This document shows, one piece after another, positions 26,088-34,441 of a DNA stretch of 64,000 bases. Positions within the stretch are counted from its first letter, which is position 1. The number at the start of each line of letters is the position of its first letter. The notes under the pieces were generated by a model. The model had not been told where the DNA came from. It did no database searches and saw only the letters and a program-made list of their open reading frames with translations. Location: the NCBI RefSeq assembly GCF_014385195.1, contig NZ_JACRTG010000008.1, positions 62,001 to 126,000 on the forward strand, in the 5' to 3' direction. This stretch comes from Paratissierella segnis. GTDB lineage: Bacteria > Bacillota > Clostridia > Tissierellales > Tissierellaceae. The translations under genes and the position numbers were made by a program.

Positions 26088-26846
26088 GTGGAGTTTAAAA
26101 ATATTATTGAAAAGAATATAAAGATTGGGGATATACCTACCTTGATATTTACTCCAAAGGAGGAAATAGGGTACTTTCCAACTATTGTGTTTTATCATGG
26201 CTGGTCATCTAGTAAGGCAGCACAAAGATTTAGGGGTTTCATATTATGTAGTCTGGGATATCAGGTTATAATTCCGGATTCCATCTATCATGGAGAAAGA
26301 AATGCACTACATAATTATAACCAACAAAGTGCTGTTAAGTATTTTTGGAATATAATTTTAAAAAATATTGACGAAGCAAATGAAATTATAGATTATGCTA
26401 TAAATAGCTTAAATTCAGATTCGGAACGAATAGGGGTTGCGGGGCATTCTATGGGGGGCTTTACAACGGCAGGAGTTTTTACTAAAATTCCGAATATTAA
26501 AGCATCAGTTGTATTTAATGGATCATTTAATTGGGAGCAATCGAATATTATATTTAAGGAATCTTTAGAAGGGTTTGGAGAGCCTGCAATGGAAATACAA
26601 GAAAAGATTGATAAATTTGATCCAATGAACCATCTTGACAAATTAGTTGACCGACCTGTGTTGATGTTAAATGGTGGCAGTGATATGGTAGTAAATCCCA
26701 ATCCTCAAAGGAAGTTTTATGAGAAAATATTACCTTTATATAAGGATAAGTCAAGGGTAAGATTTGTTGAATACCCTTATTTGAATCATTTTGTAACAAC
26801 CAACATGATGGAAGAAGCTTGTATTTGGTTTAATAAATATCTATAA
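26088..26846 (+). CDS. Alpha/beta hydrolase
   Basis: The 252-residue product is a cytoplasmic alpha/beta hydrolase. FYHGWSSS forms the oxyanion strand, GHSMGG near residues 119-124 is the nucleophile elbow with Ser, the acid is the Asp in NGGSDMVV, and His lies in YLNHFV. It resembles YitV/dienelactone hydrolase-type esterases, with no sign of substrate. GTG 26088 is preferred, with GGGAGGAG 8 bases upstream; the ATG at 26049 lies inside the -10 region. It is followed by 12 bases and the class I glutamine amidotransferase-like gene. Confidence 0.8.
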   Translation: MEFKNIIEKNIKIGDIPTLIFTPKEEIGYFPTIVFYHGWSSSKAAQRFRGFILCSLGYQVIIPDSIYHGERNALHNYNQQSAVKYFWNIILKNIDEANEIIDYAINSLNSDSERIGVAGHSMGGFTTAGVFTKIPNIKASVVFNGSFNWEQSNIIFKESLEGFGEPAMEIQEKIDKFDPMNHLDKLVDRPVLMLNGGSDMVVNPNPQRKFYEKILPLYKDKSRVRFVEYPYLNHFVTTNMMEEACIWFNKYL

Positions 26847-26858
26847 AGGAGAGGTTTC

Positions 26859-27566
26859 ATGGGACCAATAATTGGCTTGACAGCCCAATATGAACAATTA
26901 GTAAATAGAAAAATGTTGGAAATAAACAATAACTATGTGGACGCAATACTTGACGGTGGAGGAACTCCAATAGTACTTCCTATAGTAATGGATGGGGATA
27001 AAATAGACAATTACCTTGATTTGGTAGATGGTCTACTATTGACAGGCGGAGGAGACATCTCACCTTTAAATTTTGGTGAGGAGCCAATTAAAGAAATCGG
27101 CTCTATTTCTATAGCTAGAGATAAAATGGAATTGGAATTATTTAAACGTGCATATGAAAGAAATATTCCAGTATTGGGAATATGCAGAGGCTTACAAATA
27201 ATAAATATTGCATTGAAGGGGACAATTTATCAGGATATATTTGTCCAATTGCCTTACTCCATTGCCCATGTGTACAGCGAAAATGTATGTCAGGGGTTTC
27301 ATACTATAAATGTATTAAAGGATAGCCTACTATATGAGATATTTGAAAAGGATAAATTGGTTGTAAACTCTCAACACCATCAAAGTATAAAAGATTTAGG
27401 AGAAAATTTAAAGGTAACATCCACTGCTGTCGATGGAATAGTTGAATCAATAGAATCTACAAATGATAAATTTGTTTTAGGGGTTCAATTCCATCCTGAG
27501 GCAATGATATATAATGATATTGAATTTGCAAAATTGTTCAATTACTTTGTGAATAAATGCAAATAA
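26859..27566 (+). CDS. Gamma-glutamyl-gamma-aminobutyrate hydrolase family protein (peptidase C26)
   Basis: The 235-residue product is a class I glutamine amidotransferase-fold hydrolase of the PuuD type. LLTGGGDISP is the oxyanion region, GICRGLQIIN near residues 107-116 carries the nucleophile Cys, and QFHPEAM near 213 the catalytic His and Glu. Relatives cleave gamma-glutamyl amides. The substrate here is unknown: gamma-glutamyl polyamine, peptide or thiol products are all possible. AAAGGAGAGG lies 5 bases before the ATG, in an apparent operon with the upstream hydrolase. Confidence 0.85.
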   Translation: MGPIIGLTAQYEQLVNRKMLEINNNYVDAILDGGGTPIVLPIVMDGDKIDNYLDLVDGLLLTGGGDISPLNFGEEPIKEIGSISIARDKMELELFKRAYERNIPVLGICRGLQIINIALKGTIYQDIFVQLPYSIAHVYSENVCQGFHTINVLKDSLLYEIFEKDKLVVNSQHHQSIKDLGENLKVTSTAVDGIVESIESTNDKFVLGVQFHPEAMIYNDIEFAKLFNYFVNKCK

Positions 27567-27604
27567 TCCCAAGGAAGACAGCATAGTATAAAGAGAGAGT
27601 AGAA

Positions 27605-28342
27605 GTGGATTTAGAAGCAATGAGTAAAGAATATTTAATCAAAAAATTAAACTTAAACGAAAAAGAAGTGATTTCTTTTGTTGGCGGAGGCGGTAAAACT
27701 ACAGTTATAGAGATGCTGGCTGTCGAACTAAAAAATGAGGGCAGGACTGTATTATCAACAACGTCAACAGCAATATTTAAGCCTAAAAAAGGATATGATG
27801 CTATTTTTATTGGGGATATGCCTTATGGTTATATCCCTAGAAAAAATTCAATAACAGTTTATGGAGAATATGAGACAGACGGTAAACTTAAAGTTAGCAA
27901 TATTTCAAAAATAGATGATTTAATCAATATGGATATATTTGATTATATTTTAATAGAAGCAGATGGCTCTAGAGGAAAGCCAATAAAAGCTCCTTTAAGT
28001 CATGAGCCGGTTGTATCGAATCTTACAACTATTACAGTAGGTATGATTGGCATTGATTGTTTGGGTCAAAGAATATGTGACATAGCTCATAGACAGGAAA
28101 TAATGGCAGATGTTCTTAAAACATCAATTTATCATATAATCGAGTATAATGATATTGTAAAATTATCAATACATAAAGATGGGGTTTTTAAAGGTGCAAA
28201 GGGGAGAAAAATTCTTTTTCTAAACAAAGTAGATGATAGTAAACTAGGTGTTGTTGAGAAAATTGAATTGGAATTGAAAGATACCGCTATAGAAGTTGTT
28301 ATTGGGAAAAGTTTCTTAATGAATCTGCCTCTAAAGCCATAA
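27605..28342 (+). CDS. yqeC: Selenium-dependent molybdenum hydroxylase accessory protein YqeC
   Basis: The 245-residue product has a P-loop near its start (FVGGGGKTTVIEML, about 25-38) and IEADGSRGKPIKAP near 115, which is typical of YqeC, a putative selenium-cofactor protein for molybdenum hydroxylases. GTG 27605 is used, as in-frame ATG 27620 has no RBS. The last ~10 codons and the bases after the stop coincide with a 31-bp block also found at 20261, so the C-terminus may derive from a dispersed repeat. YqeB and XdhC genes follow, as expected for this maturation set. Confidence 0.87.
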   Translation: MDLEAMSKEYLIKKLNLNEKEVISFVGGGGKTTVIEMLAVELKNEGRTVLSTTSTAIFKPKKGYDAIFIGDMPYGYIPRKNSITVYGEYETDGKLKVSNISKIDDLINMDIFDYILIEADGSRGKPIKAPLSHEPVVSNLTTITVGMIGIDCLGQRICDIAHRQEIMADVLKTSIYHIIEYNDIVKLSIHKDGVFKGAKGRKILFLNKVDDSKLGVVEKIELELKDTAIEVVIGKSFLMNLPLKP

Positions 28343-28349
28343 ATGTAGA

Positions 28350-28408
28350 AATTGTTTTTCACTTTTCACTCTTCTTTAATTGTGAACTGTGAATTGTGAA
28401 TTGTGAAG
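28350..28408. repeat. Dispersed repeats between yqeC and yqeB
   Basis: A short CACTTTTCACTCTTC tract and a 7-bp-period GTGAATT/GTGAACT tract (28378-28408) lead directly into the yqeB RBS. Confidence 0.75.
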
Positions 28409-28420
28409 AAAGGTGTTTAT

Positions 28421-29215
28421 ATGGATATAGTAATCATAAGGGGTGGAGGAGACGTAGCAACTGGTATAGCTCATAGATTATTTATGTCCGGATTTAATGT
28501 TGTTATACTGGAAATCAAAAATCCTTTGTCTGTAAGACGCGCAGTCTCCTTTAGTGAAGCTATATATGAAAAAGAAGTAATAGTAGAAGGTGTAAAGGCA
28601 GTTCATGTAAAGGGAATAGGAGGCATCTATAACTCTATAAACAAGGGTGAGATACCTGTTTTTGTAGATGAAGCTGGAGAATGTATCAAGATATTAAAGC
28701 CAATAGCAGTCGTAGATAGCATTTTAGCTAAGAAGAATTTAGGCACTACGAGGGAGATGGCTCCTATAACGATAGGGGTAGGACCGGGATTTGAGACCGG
28801 AGTAGATGTGGACTTGGTTGTCGAAAGTATAAGAGGTCATAATCTCGGAAAGGTTTTGTATGAAGGAAGCGCACAGGTGGATACAGGGATTCCGGGAACT
28901 ATAATGGGGTATAGTGAAGAAAGGGTTATTAGAGCTTTAAAGGATGGAATTATTTCTAATATCTATAAAATAGGTGACTACGTTGAAAAAGACACTCCCA
29001 TCTGTAAAATAGGGGATGAATATATTTGTGCCGGAATTTCAGGAATAGTAAGGGGGCTTATAAAAGACGGGTTGTCTGTAAGCAAAGGACTCAAAATAGG
29101 GGATATTGACCCTAGAAGCATGAGGATAAATGCATTTACGATTTCTGATAAAGCAAGATCCATAGGCGGCGGCGTATTGGAGGCACTCTTGTATTTACGT
29201 AAGGAGGAAAAATAA
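28421..29215 (+). CDS. yqeB: Selenium-dependent molybdenum hydroxylase system protein YqeB
   Basis: The 264-residue product starts with a Rossmann-like IRGGGDVATGIAHRLF and has the YqeB-type middle (LGTTREMAPITIGVGPGFETG), the pattern of proteins always found with selenium-dependent molybdenum hydroxylases. It is thought to help make or insert the labile selenium cofactor. ATG 28421 has AAAGGTG 5 bases upstream and is preferred to GTG 28403, which lies in the repeat tract. xdhC begins at the base after its stop codon. Confidence 0.9.
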   Translation: MDIVIIRGGGDVATGIAHRLFMSGFNVVILEIKNPLSVRRAVSFSEAIYEKEVIVEGVKAVHVKGIGGIYNSINKGEIPVFVDEAGECIKILKPIAVVDSILAKKNLGTTREMAPITIGVGPGFETGVDVDLVVESIRGHNLGKVLYEGSAQVDTGIPGTIMGYSEERVIRALKDGIISNIYKIGDYVEKDTPICKIGDEYICAGISGIVRGLIKDGLSVSKGLKIGDIDPRSMRINAFTISDKARSIGGGVLEALLYLRKEEK

Positions 29216-30007
29216 ATGCTGGATATATTTATCTTAAAGAAAACACTGGAACTTGCAGGAAAAGGTGCTGAGCTTGCCTTGGTGACCATTACAAAATCCA
29301 ACGGGTCTACACCAAGAGTTGTCGGAACTCAAATGACAGTTCTAAAAGATGGCTCAATTATTGGAACGATAGGCGGTGGAGCCATAGAAAAAAAGATTAT
29401 AGAATTAGCATTAGAAGCTATAGAAGATGGAGAAGATAAAAGTATCTTTTTAACTTTAGCAGATGAAGGAATGGTTTGCGGCGGTGAAATTGAAATATTT
29501 ATTCAGGTGTTTAAACCTAGTCCGGAGATATTAATTGTAGGAGGAGGGCATGTTTCATTGGCATTATATAATGTGGCGTCTCTCTTAAATTTTGATATCG
29601 TAATATTTGAAGATAGAGAAGAATTCATAAGTCATGAGAGATTTCCCAATGCCAAGAAATTAATTATAGGAAAAATTGATAAAGAATTGAAAGAGTACAA
29701 GATAAGTGAAAATACATATATTGTCATAGTAACAAGAGGGCATAAATATGATGGTGAAGCCCTAGAAGCAGTAATAAATTCAAGAGCAAAATATATTGGA
29801 GTTATAGGCAGCGAAAAGAAAGTCATGAATATGTTCAGTACGATGAAAAACAGGGGTATTACAGATTATCAATTATCAAAGGTATATTCTCCTATTGGGC
29901 TTAATATTGCTGACAATTCCCCTGAAGAAATTGCAATTAGCATACTTGCTGAGATCTTATCGGTCAAAAACCATAAAAGCGGAGGACATATGAAAGCATT
30001 AAATTGA
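29216..30007 (+). CDS. xdhC: XdhC/CoxI family molybdenum hydroxylase maturation protein
   Basis: The 263-residue product has the N-terminal XdhC domain (SNGSTPRVVGTQM and IGTIGGGAIEKKI, with MVCGGEIEIFI near 90) and a C-terminal Rossmann domain (LIVGGGHVSLALYNVA, near 107; GVIGSEKKVMNMF, near 195). XdhC proteins bind, sulfurate and deliver molybdenum cofactor to xanthine dehydrogenase-type enzymes. Together with YqeB and YqeC the cofactor handled here is probably the selenium form. GGAGG precedes the ATG. It is convergent with modB, with 5 bases between stops. No hydroxylase subunit gene is in the window. Confidence 0.9.
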   Translation: MLDIFILKKTLELAGKGAELALVTITKSNGSTPRVVGTQMTVLKDGSIIGTIGGGAIEKKIIELALEAIEDGEDKSIFLTLADEGMVCGGEIEIFIQVFKPSPEILIVGGGHVSLALYNVASLLNFDIVIFEDREEFISHERFPNAKKLIIGKIDKELKEYKISENTYIVIVTRGHKYDGEALEAVINSRAKYIGVIGSEKKVMNMFSTMKNRGITDYQLSKVYSPIGLNIADNSPEEIAISILAEILSVKNHKSGGHMKALN

Positions 30008-30012
30008 TTTTC

Positions 30013-30678
30013 TTACGCTCTCAGCTTACCATATCGCTTGCTTTCAAAATTATTCAGAAGAAGAATCGAGACAAACGATAACAATACCATTATTAAAACC
30101 CATCTATATGCCAATGCCCTATCGCCGGCTTGTACAGCACTATAAACCGCTACCGCCATAGTCTGCGTTCTTCCGGGAATATTGCCTGCAATCATAATTG
30201 TTGCGCCAAATTCTCCCATGGCTCTGGCAAATGAGAGAATAGTACCTGCCATAATGCTGGAAAAACAATTTGGCATTACAATTTTCCAAAATATCTCATG
30301 TTCCTTTAATCCAAGTGTTCTAGCAACATAGACAATATTTCTGTCCAGCTGTTCAAAAGCGCCACGGGCGGTTCTGTACATTAAGGGGAAAGATACCACT
30401 GTAGAAGCTATAATGGTTGCGCTGGAGGAAAATATAATTGATGAATCAAATGAAGATAAGAGTTTTCCTATAATGCTGTTTTTCCCAAGTAAGGTCAATA
30501 GGAAAAATCCAACAACTGTGGGAGGCAGCACCAGCGGAAGAGTTAAAATCCCATCTAACAGTCCCCTTAATTTATTCAATTTTGTTGCAAAATAGGCACT
30601 ATAAATGCCTATAATGAAAGTAATAAATGTAGAAATTATAGCTGCCTTTAAGGATATTAACAATGGAGAATAATTCAT
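30013..30678 (-). CDS. modB: Molybdate ABC transporter permease
   Basis: The 221-residue membrane protein has five to six hydrophobic segments and the permease EAA-type loop (ARTLGLKEHEIFWKIVMPN). It shows ModB-type features (LPLVLPPTVVGFFLL, RAMGEFGATIMIAGNIPG). It forms the channel for molybdate with ModA and a ModC ATPase. AGGACAC precedes the ATG. modA lies 13 bases upstream in the same direction; the ATPase gene is apart, at 33231. Confidence 0.93.
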   Translation of the reverse strand: MNYSPLLISLKAAIISTFITFIIGIYSAYFATKLNKLRGLLDGILTLPLVLPPTVVGFFLLTLLGKNSIIGKLLSSFDSSIIFSSSATIIASTVVSFPLMYRTARGAFEQLDRNIVYVARTLGLKEHEIFWKIVMPNCFSSIMAGTILSFARAMGEFGATIMIAGNIPGRTQTMAVAVYSAVQAGDRALAYRWVLIMVLLSFVSILLLNNFESKRYGKLRA

Positions 30679-30691
30679 AATAGTGTCCTAA

Positions 30692-31492
30692 TTATTTCAT
30701 ATAAAAGCCGTATTTTTCAAATAGAGCTATAGCCTTATCTGTAGATAAAAAGTCTATAAACTTCTTTGCAGCTTCATCATTTTTACTTGTTTTAACTACA
30801 GCTACCGGATAATTTACTTCCTTATGGCTTCCTGCCGGAGCTTCAGTTATTATTTTTATTTTATCACTTGTATAAGCATCGGTAGCATATACAATGCCAC
30901 AATCTACTTCCTCATTTTCAACCCATGTTAATACAGCTCTCACATCATTACCTAATACTGTTTTTGGACTTACTTTATCTTTTATGTTTAGATTTTCAAA
31001 TATTTCTTCACTATATTGCCCGACGGGCACATTTCCCGGATCCCCTATTGCAATTTTCCCGACTTCATCTTTTATCAAGTCCTCAAAAGAAGAAAGACTC
31101 AAATTGCTGTTAGCAGGGGTTATTAGCACAATTTTATTGACTAATAATGTTTTATTTGTTTCATCTAATATAAGACCCTTTTCTGTCAAGGTGTCCATTT
31201 GTTTTTGTGCAGCTGACATAAAGATATCAACCGGTGCGCCTTCTTCTATCTGTGTTTGTAAAGCCCCCGAACTTCCAAATGAATATGTAAGAGTAGTATG
31301 AGGTTCAATTTCCTTATAAATTTCCTTGATTTCGTTCAGTACATCTGTCAAACTTGCTGCTGCAGAAATTAATAATTCAACATTTTCTTCATTGGCAGCT
31401 GGAATCTTTTCTTGCTCTTTATTGCATCCGGCTAATAATGATAAGGACAACAGAATTACCAAACAAATACCAATTAATTTTTTAAAAGTCAT
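30692..31492 (-). CDS. modA: Molybdate-binding lipoprotein
   Basis: The 266-residue product has a lipoprotein signal with lipobox LLAGC (Cys23) and the type II periplasmic-binding fold of ModA: ISAAASLTDVLNEI (oxyanion-binding Ser residues), FGSSGALQTQIEEGAPVDIF split over residues 73-92, and PVGQYSEEIF near 165. It captures molybdate (or tungstate) outside the cell for ModB. The RBS is GGGGGA. A small inverted repeat (TCATCTC / GAGATGA, 31517-31534) lies just upstream and may be an operator. Confidence 0.93.
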   Translation of the reverse strand: MTFKKLIGICLVILLSLSLLAGCNKEQEKIPAANEENVELLISAAASLTDVLNEIKEIYKEIEPHTTLTYSFGSSGALQTQIEEGAPVDIFMSAAQKQMDTLTEKGLILDETNKTLLVNKIVLITPANSNLSLSSFEDLIKDEVGKIAIGDPGNVPVGQYSEEIFENLNIKDKVSPKTVLGNDVRAVLTWVENEEVDCGIVYATDAYTSDKIKIITEAPAGSHKEVNYPVAVVKTSKNDEAAKKFIDFLSTDKAIALFEKYGFYMK

Positions 31493-31588
31493 CTTTAAAT
31501 CCCCCTTAATTTGCAGTCATCTCAATCGAGATGAACGCTTATTTTTTTAATCGCCCTTTTCCTTTTAGGGCGCACAATACGAATAATA

Positions 31589-31927
31589 TTAGAAGTACTT
31601 TTTAAAAGCTTTATCCGCATCAATTTTGACTTCATTTATAAAACTTTGATACCTATTTAATATATCTATGCCTTCTTTAGTGAGTTCAGAACTTCCTCCG
31701 CCGTTTCCCCCTACAACGCTAATAATCAAGGGAAATCCAAGGTCATCTTCAGCGCGTTTAATTATTTTCCAACCTTTACTCGATGATAGTCCCATAATTC
31801 TATAAGCTTCGGACAACTTTCCGGTTTCTTCAACCAATTCCATTATCTCAACGACACCCGGACCAAAACTTGGAGTATCTTTATAAATTTTTATTTTTAA
31901 TTGATATTTTAAATTTGTATAGGACAT
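31589..31927 (-). CDS. ModE-type molybdenum regulator, DNA-binding domain only
   Basis: The 112-residue product matches the N-terminal winged-helix domain of ModE: FGPGVVEIMELVEETGKLSEAYR near residues 21-43 (split here as FGPGVVEIMELV and TGKLSEAYR), MGLSSSKGWKIIKRAE and GGGSSELTKEG. The C-terminal molybdate-binding domains are missing, as in many Firmicutes. It may sense metal through another part or bind constitutively. ATG 31927 with AGGAG 7 bases upstream is used. It is co-directional with modA and modB, which it probably regulates. Confidence 0.85.
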   Translation of the reverse strand: MSYTNLKYQLKIKIYKDTPSFGPGVVEIMELVEETGKLSEAYRIMGLSSSKGWKIIKRAEDDLGFPLIISVVGGNGGGSSELTKEGIDILNRYQSFINEVKIDADKAFKKYF

Positions 31928-32263
31928 AATAACACTCCTGACCAATTCACAATTTACGATTCACAACTTAATTCAATTCACAATTCACAATTGAAAAGAT
32001 AGTGAAGAGTGAAGAACTAAGAGTGAAGAGAGGCTAGGATCGAGCTTTGCAGTATTATTTCTGCTGTTGTCATTTTGTAGGGGCGGATGGTCCTATCCGC
32101 CCACTAGGATATTTATGTCTATTTAAAATTCAATAAAATATGAGATTCTTCGTTACGCTCAAGAATGACGAAAGCAGTGAATCGTGGTCTTAAAACCGAA
32201 GATGCCTGCTCCTTGCTCTGGATGACACCTTTGGGGGCAATTCACAATTTATAACCCCTGAAA
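31928..32263. repeat. Intergenic block made of several dispersed repeats
   Basis: No gene is seen. It contains an ATTCACAATTCACAA tract (31943-31995), a GTGAAGAGTGAAGAA tract (32001-32030), a GGGCGGAT...ATCCGCCC hairpin module (32077-32102), an inverse copy of the GAGCGTA(A)CGAAGAAT module (32143-32169) and another short CAATTCACAATT (32229-32241). Confidence 0.8.
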
Positions 32264-32551
32264 TTATATTATAAAATATATGAAAATTAGTATCTGCAAC
32301 AATAAAATAATTGGCATCCCTATTTTAAACTTCATCTTATGAGTTTTATGCTTAAAGATTAACATAGAAAGTATACCACCTGCGGATCCCCCTATTATTG
32401 ATAAAAAAATTAAATTGGATTCAGGTATCCTCCATTTATTCCATTTCGCCTTGTACTTATCCACTCCAAACGCAGCAAAAGTTATTAGATTTACTAAAAC
32501 TAAATAATTTAAAAGTATATTATCATTTATATTATGTAACAAAGCTATCAT
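32264..32551 (-). CDS. DUF1294 small membrane protein
   Basis: The 95-residue product has three hydrophobic segments and the DUF1294 pattern: FAAFGVDKYKAKWNKWRIPE in the first loop, then LIFLSIIGGSAGGILSML and a basic HKTHKMKF loop. The function of the family is unknown. The RBS AAAGG touches the ATG at 32551, so the in-frame TTG at 32542 with a 6-base spacing may be the real start. Confidence 0.8.
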   Translation of the reverse strand: MIALLHNINDNILLNYLVLVNLITFAAFGVDKYKAKWNKWRIPESNLIFLSIIGGSAGGILSMLIFKHKTHKMKFKIGMPIILLLQILIFIYFII

Positions 32552-32685
32552 CCTTTCAGTTCTTATAAAATAATTATATAGTATAATAATAGGAATAGAA
32601 CTATTAAATTTAGCTTTATCGTTGTTATAATAATAGAAGTTTAGAAAAGGATATAACTAATAATCTAATTGGACGGAGTGAGTTT

Positions 32686-33174
32686 ATGTTTAAAGTAGGG
32701 GTAATAACAGCAAGCGACAAAGGTTCATCGGGACAAAGAGAAGATAAATCAGGAGAATTGATTGTGGGAATGGTAGAAGCTAAGGGATATAAAGTAGAAA
32801 GAAAAATAATCGTGCCTGATGAGGAAGAAATTATTTTACAAGAATTGATTTCAATGGCAGATGATTTGAAAGTTGACTTAATTTTAACCACAGGTGGGAC
32901 AGGATTTAGCTTAAGAGATGTGATGCCGGAAGCAACTGCAAAAGTTTGTCACAGAATGGCAAACGGCATAGCTGAAGCTATAAGGTCTAATAGCCTCCAA
33001 ATAACACCTAGGGGTATGCTTTCGAGGGGTGTTGCAGGAATAAGAAATCAAACGCTCATAGTAAATTTGCCGGGAAGCCCTAAGGCAGTAAGAGAATCCT
33101 TGGACTATATTTTAGATAGCATCCATCATGGACTGGAAATATTAAAAGGCGAAACCTCCGAGTGTGGAAGTTAG
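32686..33174 (+). CDS. mogA: Molybdenum cofactor adenylyltransferase-type protein (MogA/MoaB)
   Basis: The 162-residue product is a complete MogA/MoaB domain: GVITASDKGSSGQREDKSG at the N-terminus, LILTTGGTGFSLRDVMPEAT near 65-84 (the molybdopterin-binding loop) and LIVNLPGSPKAVRESL near 124. It adenylylates molybdopterin before metal insertion by MoeA. GGACGGAG precedes the ATG. The modC-like gene is convergent downstream. Confidence 0.92.
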   Translation: MFKVGVITASDKGSSGQREDKSGELIVGMVEAKGYKVERKIIVPDEEEIILQELISMADDLKVDLILTTGGTGFSLRDVMPEATAKVCHRMANGIAEAIRSNSLQITPRGMLSRGVAGIRNQTLIVNLPGSPKAVRESLDYILDSIHHGLEILKGETSECGS

Positions 33175-33230
33175 ATACAATAAACAAAAGAATAAATGCT
33201 GCATATATAAAATTAGTTTGTAAATGCGTT

Positions 33231-34268
33231 TTAATATAATAATAACAATTTATTTTTGTCTATACTGACATCAATGTGTTCAGCATTGACTTTAGATTTC
33301 AGCTCGCTATTAGGTATCTCTAAATAAATATAGTTAGAATTTTTATTTTCAAGCATCAGAGTGGTTGAAGACGGATTTGTTGCTATGTCTTTAATTTTCA
33401 ATCTAAATAAGTTCTCACAATTTTCATCATTTGCGAACTTGATTCCATCTTGATATAAGCCCACGTTTTTAACATTATCCTTTATGTACTTACTGCTTTT
33501 TAATCTAATTTTCCAATCCTTAGCATAAACTTCATAATCATTTACTTTATCGGCTTTGGATATATTTTTACATCCGGTTAAAATAGCAGTATGTTTTGAC
33601 CTTGGATTATTAAACAATTCTTCTTTTTCACCTATTTCTTCTATCTTTCCATCATTCATAATAGCTATTTTGTCGCTTATTCTAAATACCTCGTCACCAT
33701 TATGCGAAACATATAGAGCGCTTCCTTTATGTTTTTTTAATATGGATATAAGTTCTTGTTCCATTTGCCATCTCAAAAAATCATCCAGTGCAGAAAAGGG
33801 CTCGTCAAACATTAGTATTTCAGGGGAATTAACAAGCATTCTTGCCAAGGCTGTCCGCTGCTGCTGACCTCCGGATAATTGATGAGGGTAATTGTATTCT
33901 AAGCTTTTCAGATGGAAATCACTCATGATCTCCTCTACTGTAGCATATTTATTTTTATTGGATTTTGGTATACCGATTTCAATATTTTGCTTAAGAGTCA
34001 TGTTTGGAAATAGGGCATAATTTTGAAATAAAAGTCCTACCCTTCTTTCTTGAGGTTTTAAATTTATTTTGTTATTGCTGTCAAAAAGTGTTCGCCCATT
34101 CAGTTGAATTATGCCTTCATCAGGAATTTCCAATCCTGCTATACATTTTAGGGTCATACTTTTCCCGCAGCCTGAAGGACCAAATAAAGCCAAAACTTCG
34201 GAATTTATATTGAAATTTACATCTAGAACAAAATTACCCAATTTCTTTTTTATGTCTACGAAGAGCAT
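33231..34268 (-). CDS. modC: Molybdate ABC transporter ATPase
   Basis: The 345-residue product has a canonical importer ATPase domain: Walker A FGPSGCGKSMT, Q-loop LLFQNYALFP, signature LSGGQQQRTALARML, Walker B ILMFDEPFSALD and switch His in YVSHNGDEV. A C-terminal ~110-residue region suits a MOP/TOBE ligand domain. It probably powers the ModA/ModB importer encoded 2.5 kb away. GGAGTG precedes the ATG. It is divergent from the molybdopterin-binding protein gene. Confidence 0.85.
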   Translation of the reverse strand: MLFVDIKKKLGNFVLDVNFNINSEVLALFGPSGCGKSMTLKCIAGLEIPDEGIIQLNGRTLFDSNNKINLKPQERRVGLLFQNYALFPNMTLKQNIEIGIPKSNKNKYATVEEIMSDFHLKSLEYNYPHQLSGGQQQRTALARMLVNSPEILMFDEPFSALDDFLRWQMEQELISILKKHKGSALYVSHNGDEVFRISDKIAIMNDGKIEEIGEKEELFNNPRSKHTAILTGCKNISKADKVNDYEVYAKDWKIRLKSSKYIKDNVKNVGLYQDGIKFANDENCENLFRLKIKDIATNPSSTTLMLENKNSNYIYLEIPNSELKSKVNAEHIDVSIDKNKLLLLY

Positions 34269-34441
34269 TATTTATCACTCCTTCAAACTATAGGCATTCA
34301 ATTAAAACCTAATTCAAATATAGTGAATTACTACCGATTAATATCAATTTAACGATATATAGCATATTTTGATATGTATTATATATAAATTATATATGAT
34401 GAATTATCTCAAAGAATTACTTTTATTCGAGGAATGATATT
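34269..34441. promoter_or_regulatory. Divergent promoter region modC / MoeA-like gene
   Basis: The gap is very AT-rich with overlapping dyads such as CATAT / ATATG at 34363-34376 and runs of TATATA (34354-34396). CGATATATAGC (34353-34363) loosely recalls a ModE half-site. I cannot assign promoters with confidence. Confidence 0.3.

Noticed and set aside
31553..31576. GC-rich hairpin between the ModE-type gene and modA as a terminator
   Set aside because: On the minus strand it is followed by an A-rich, not T-rich, tract, so it does not look like a terminator for that direction.
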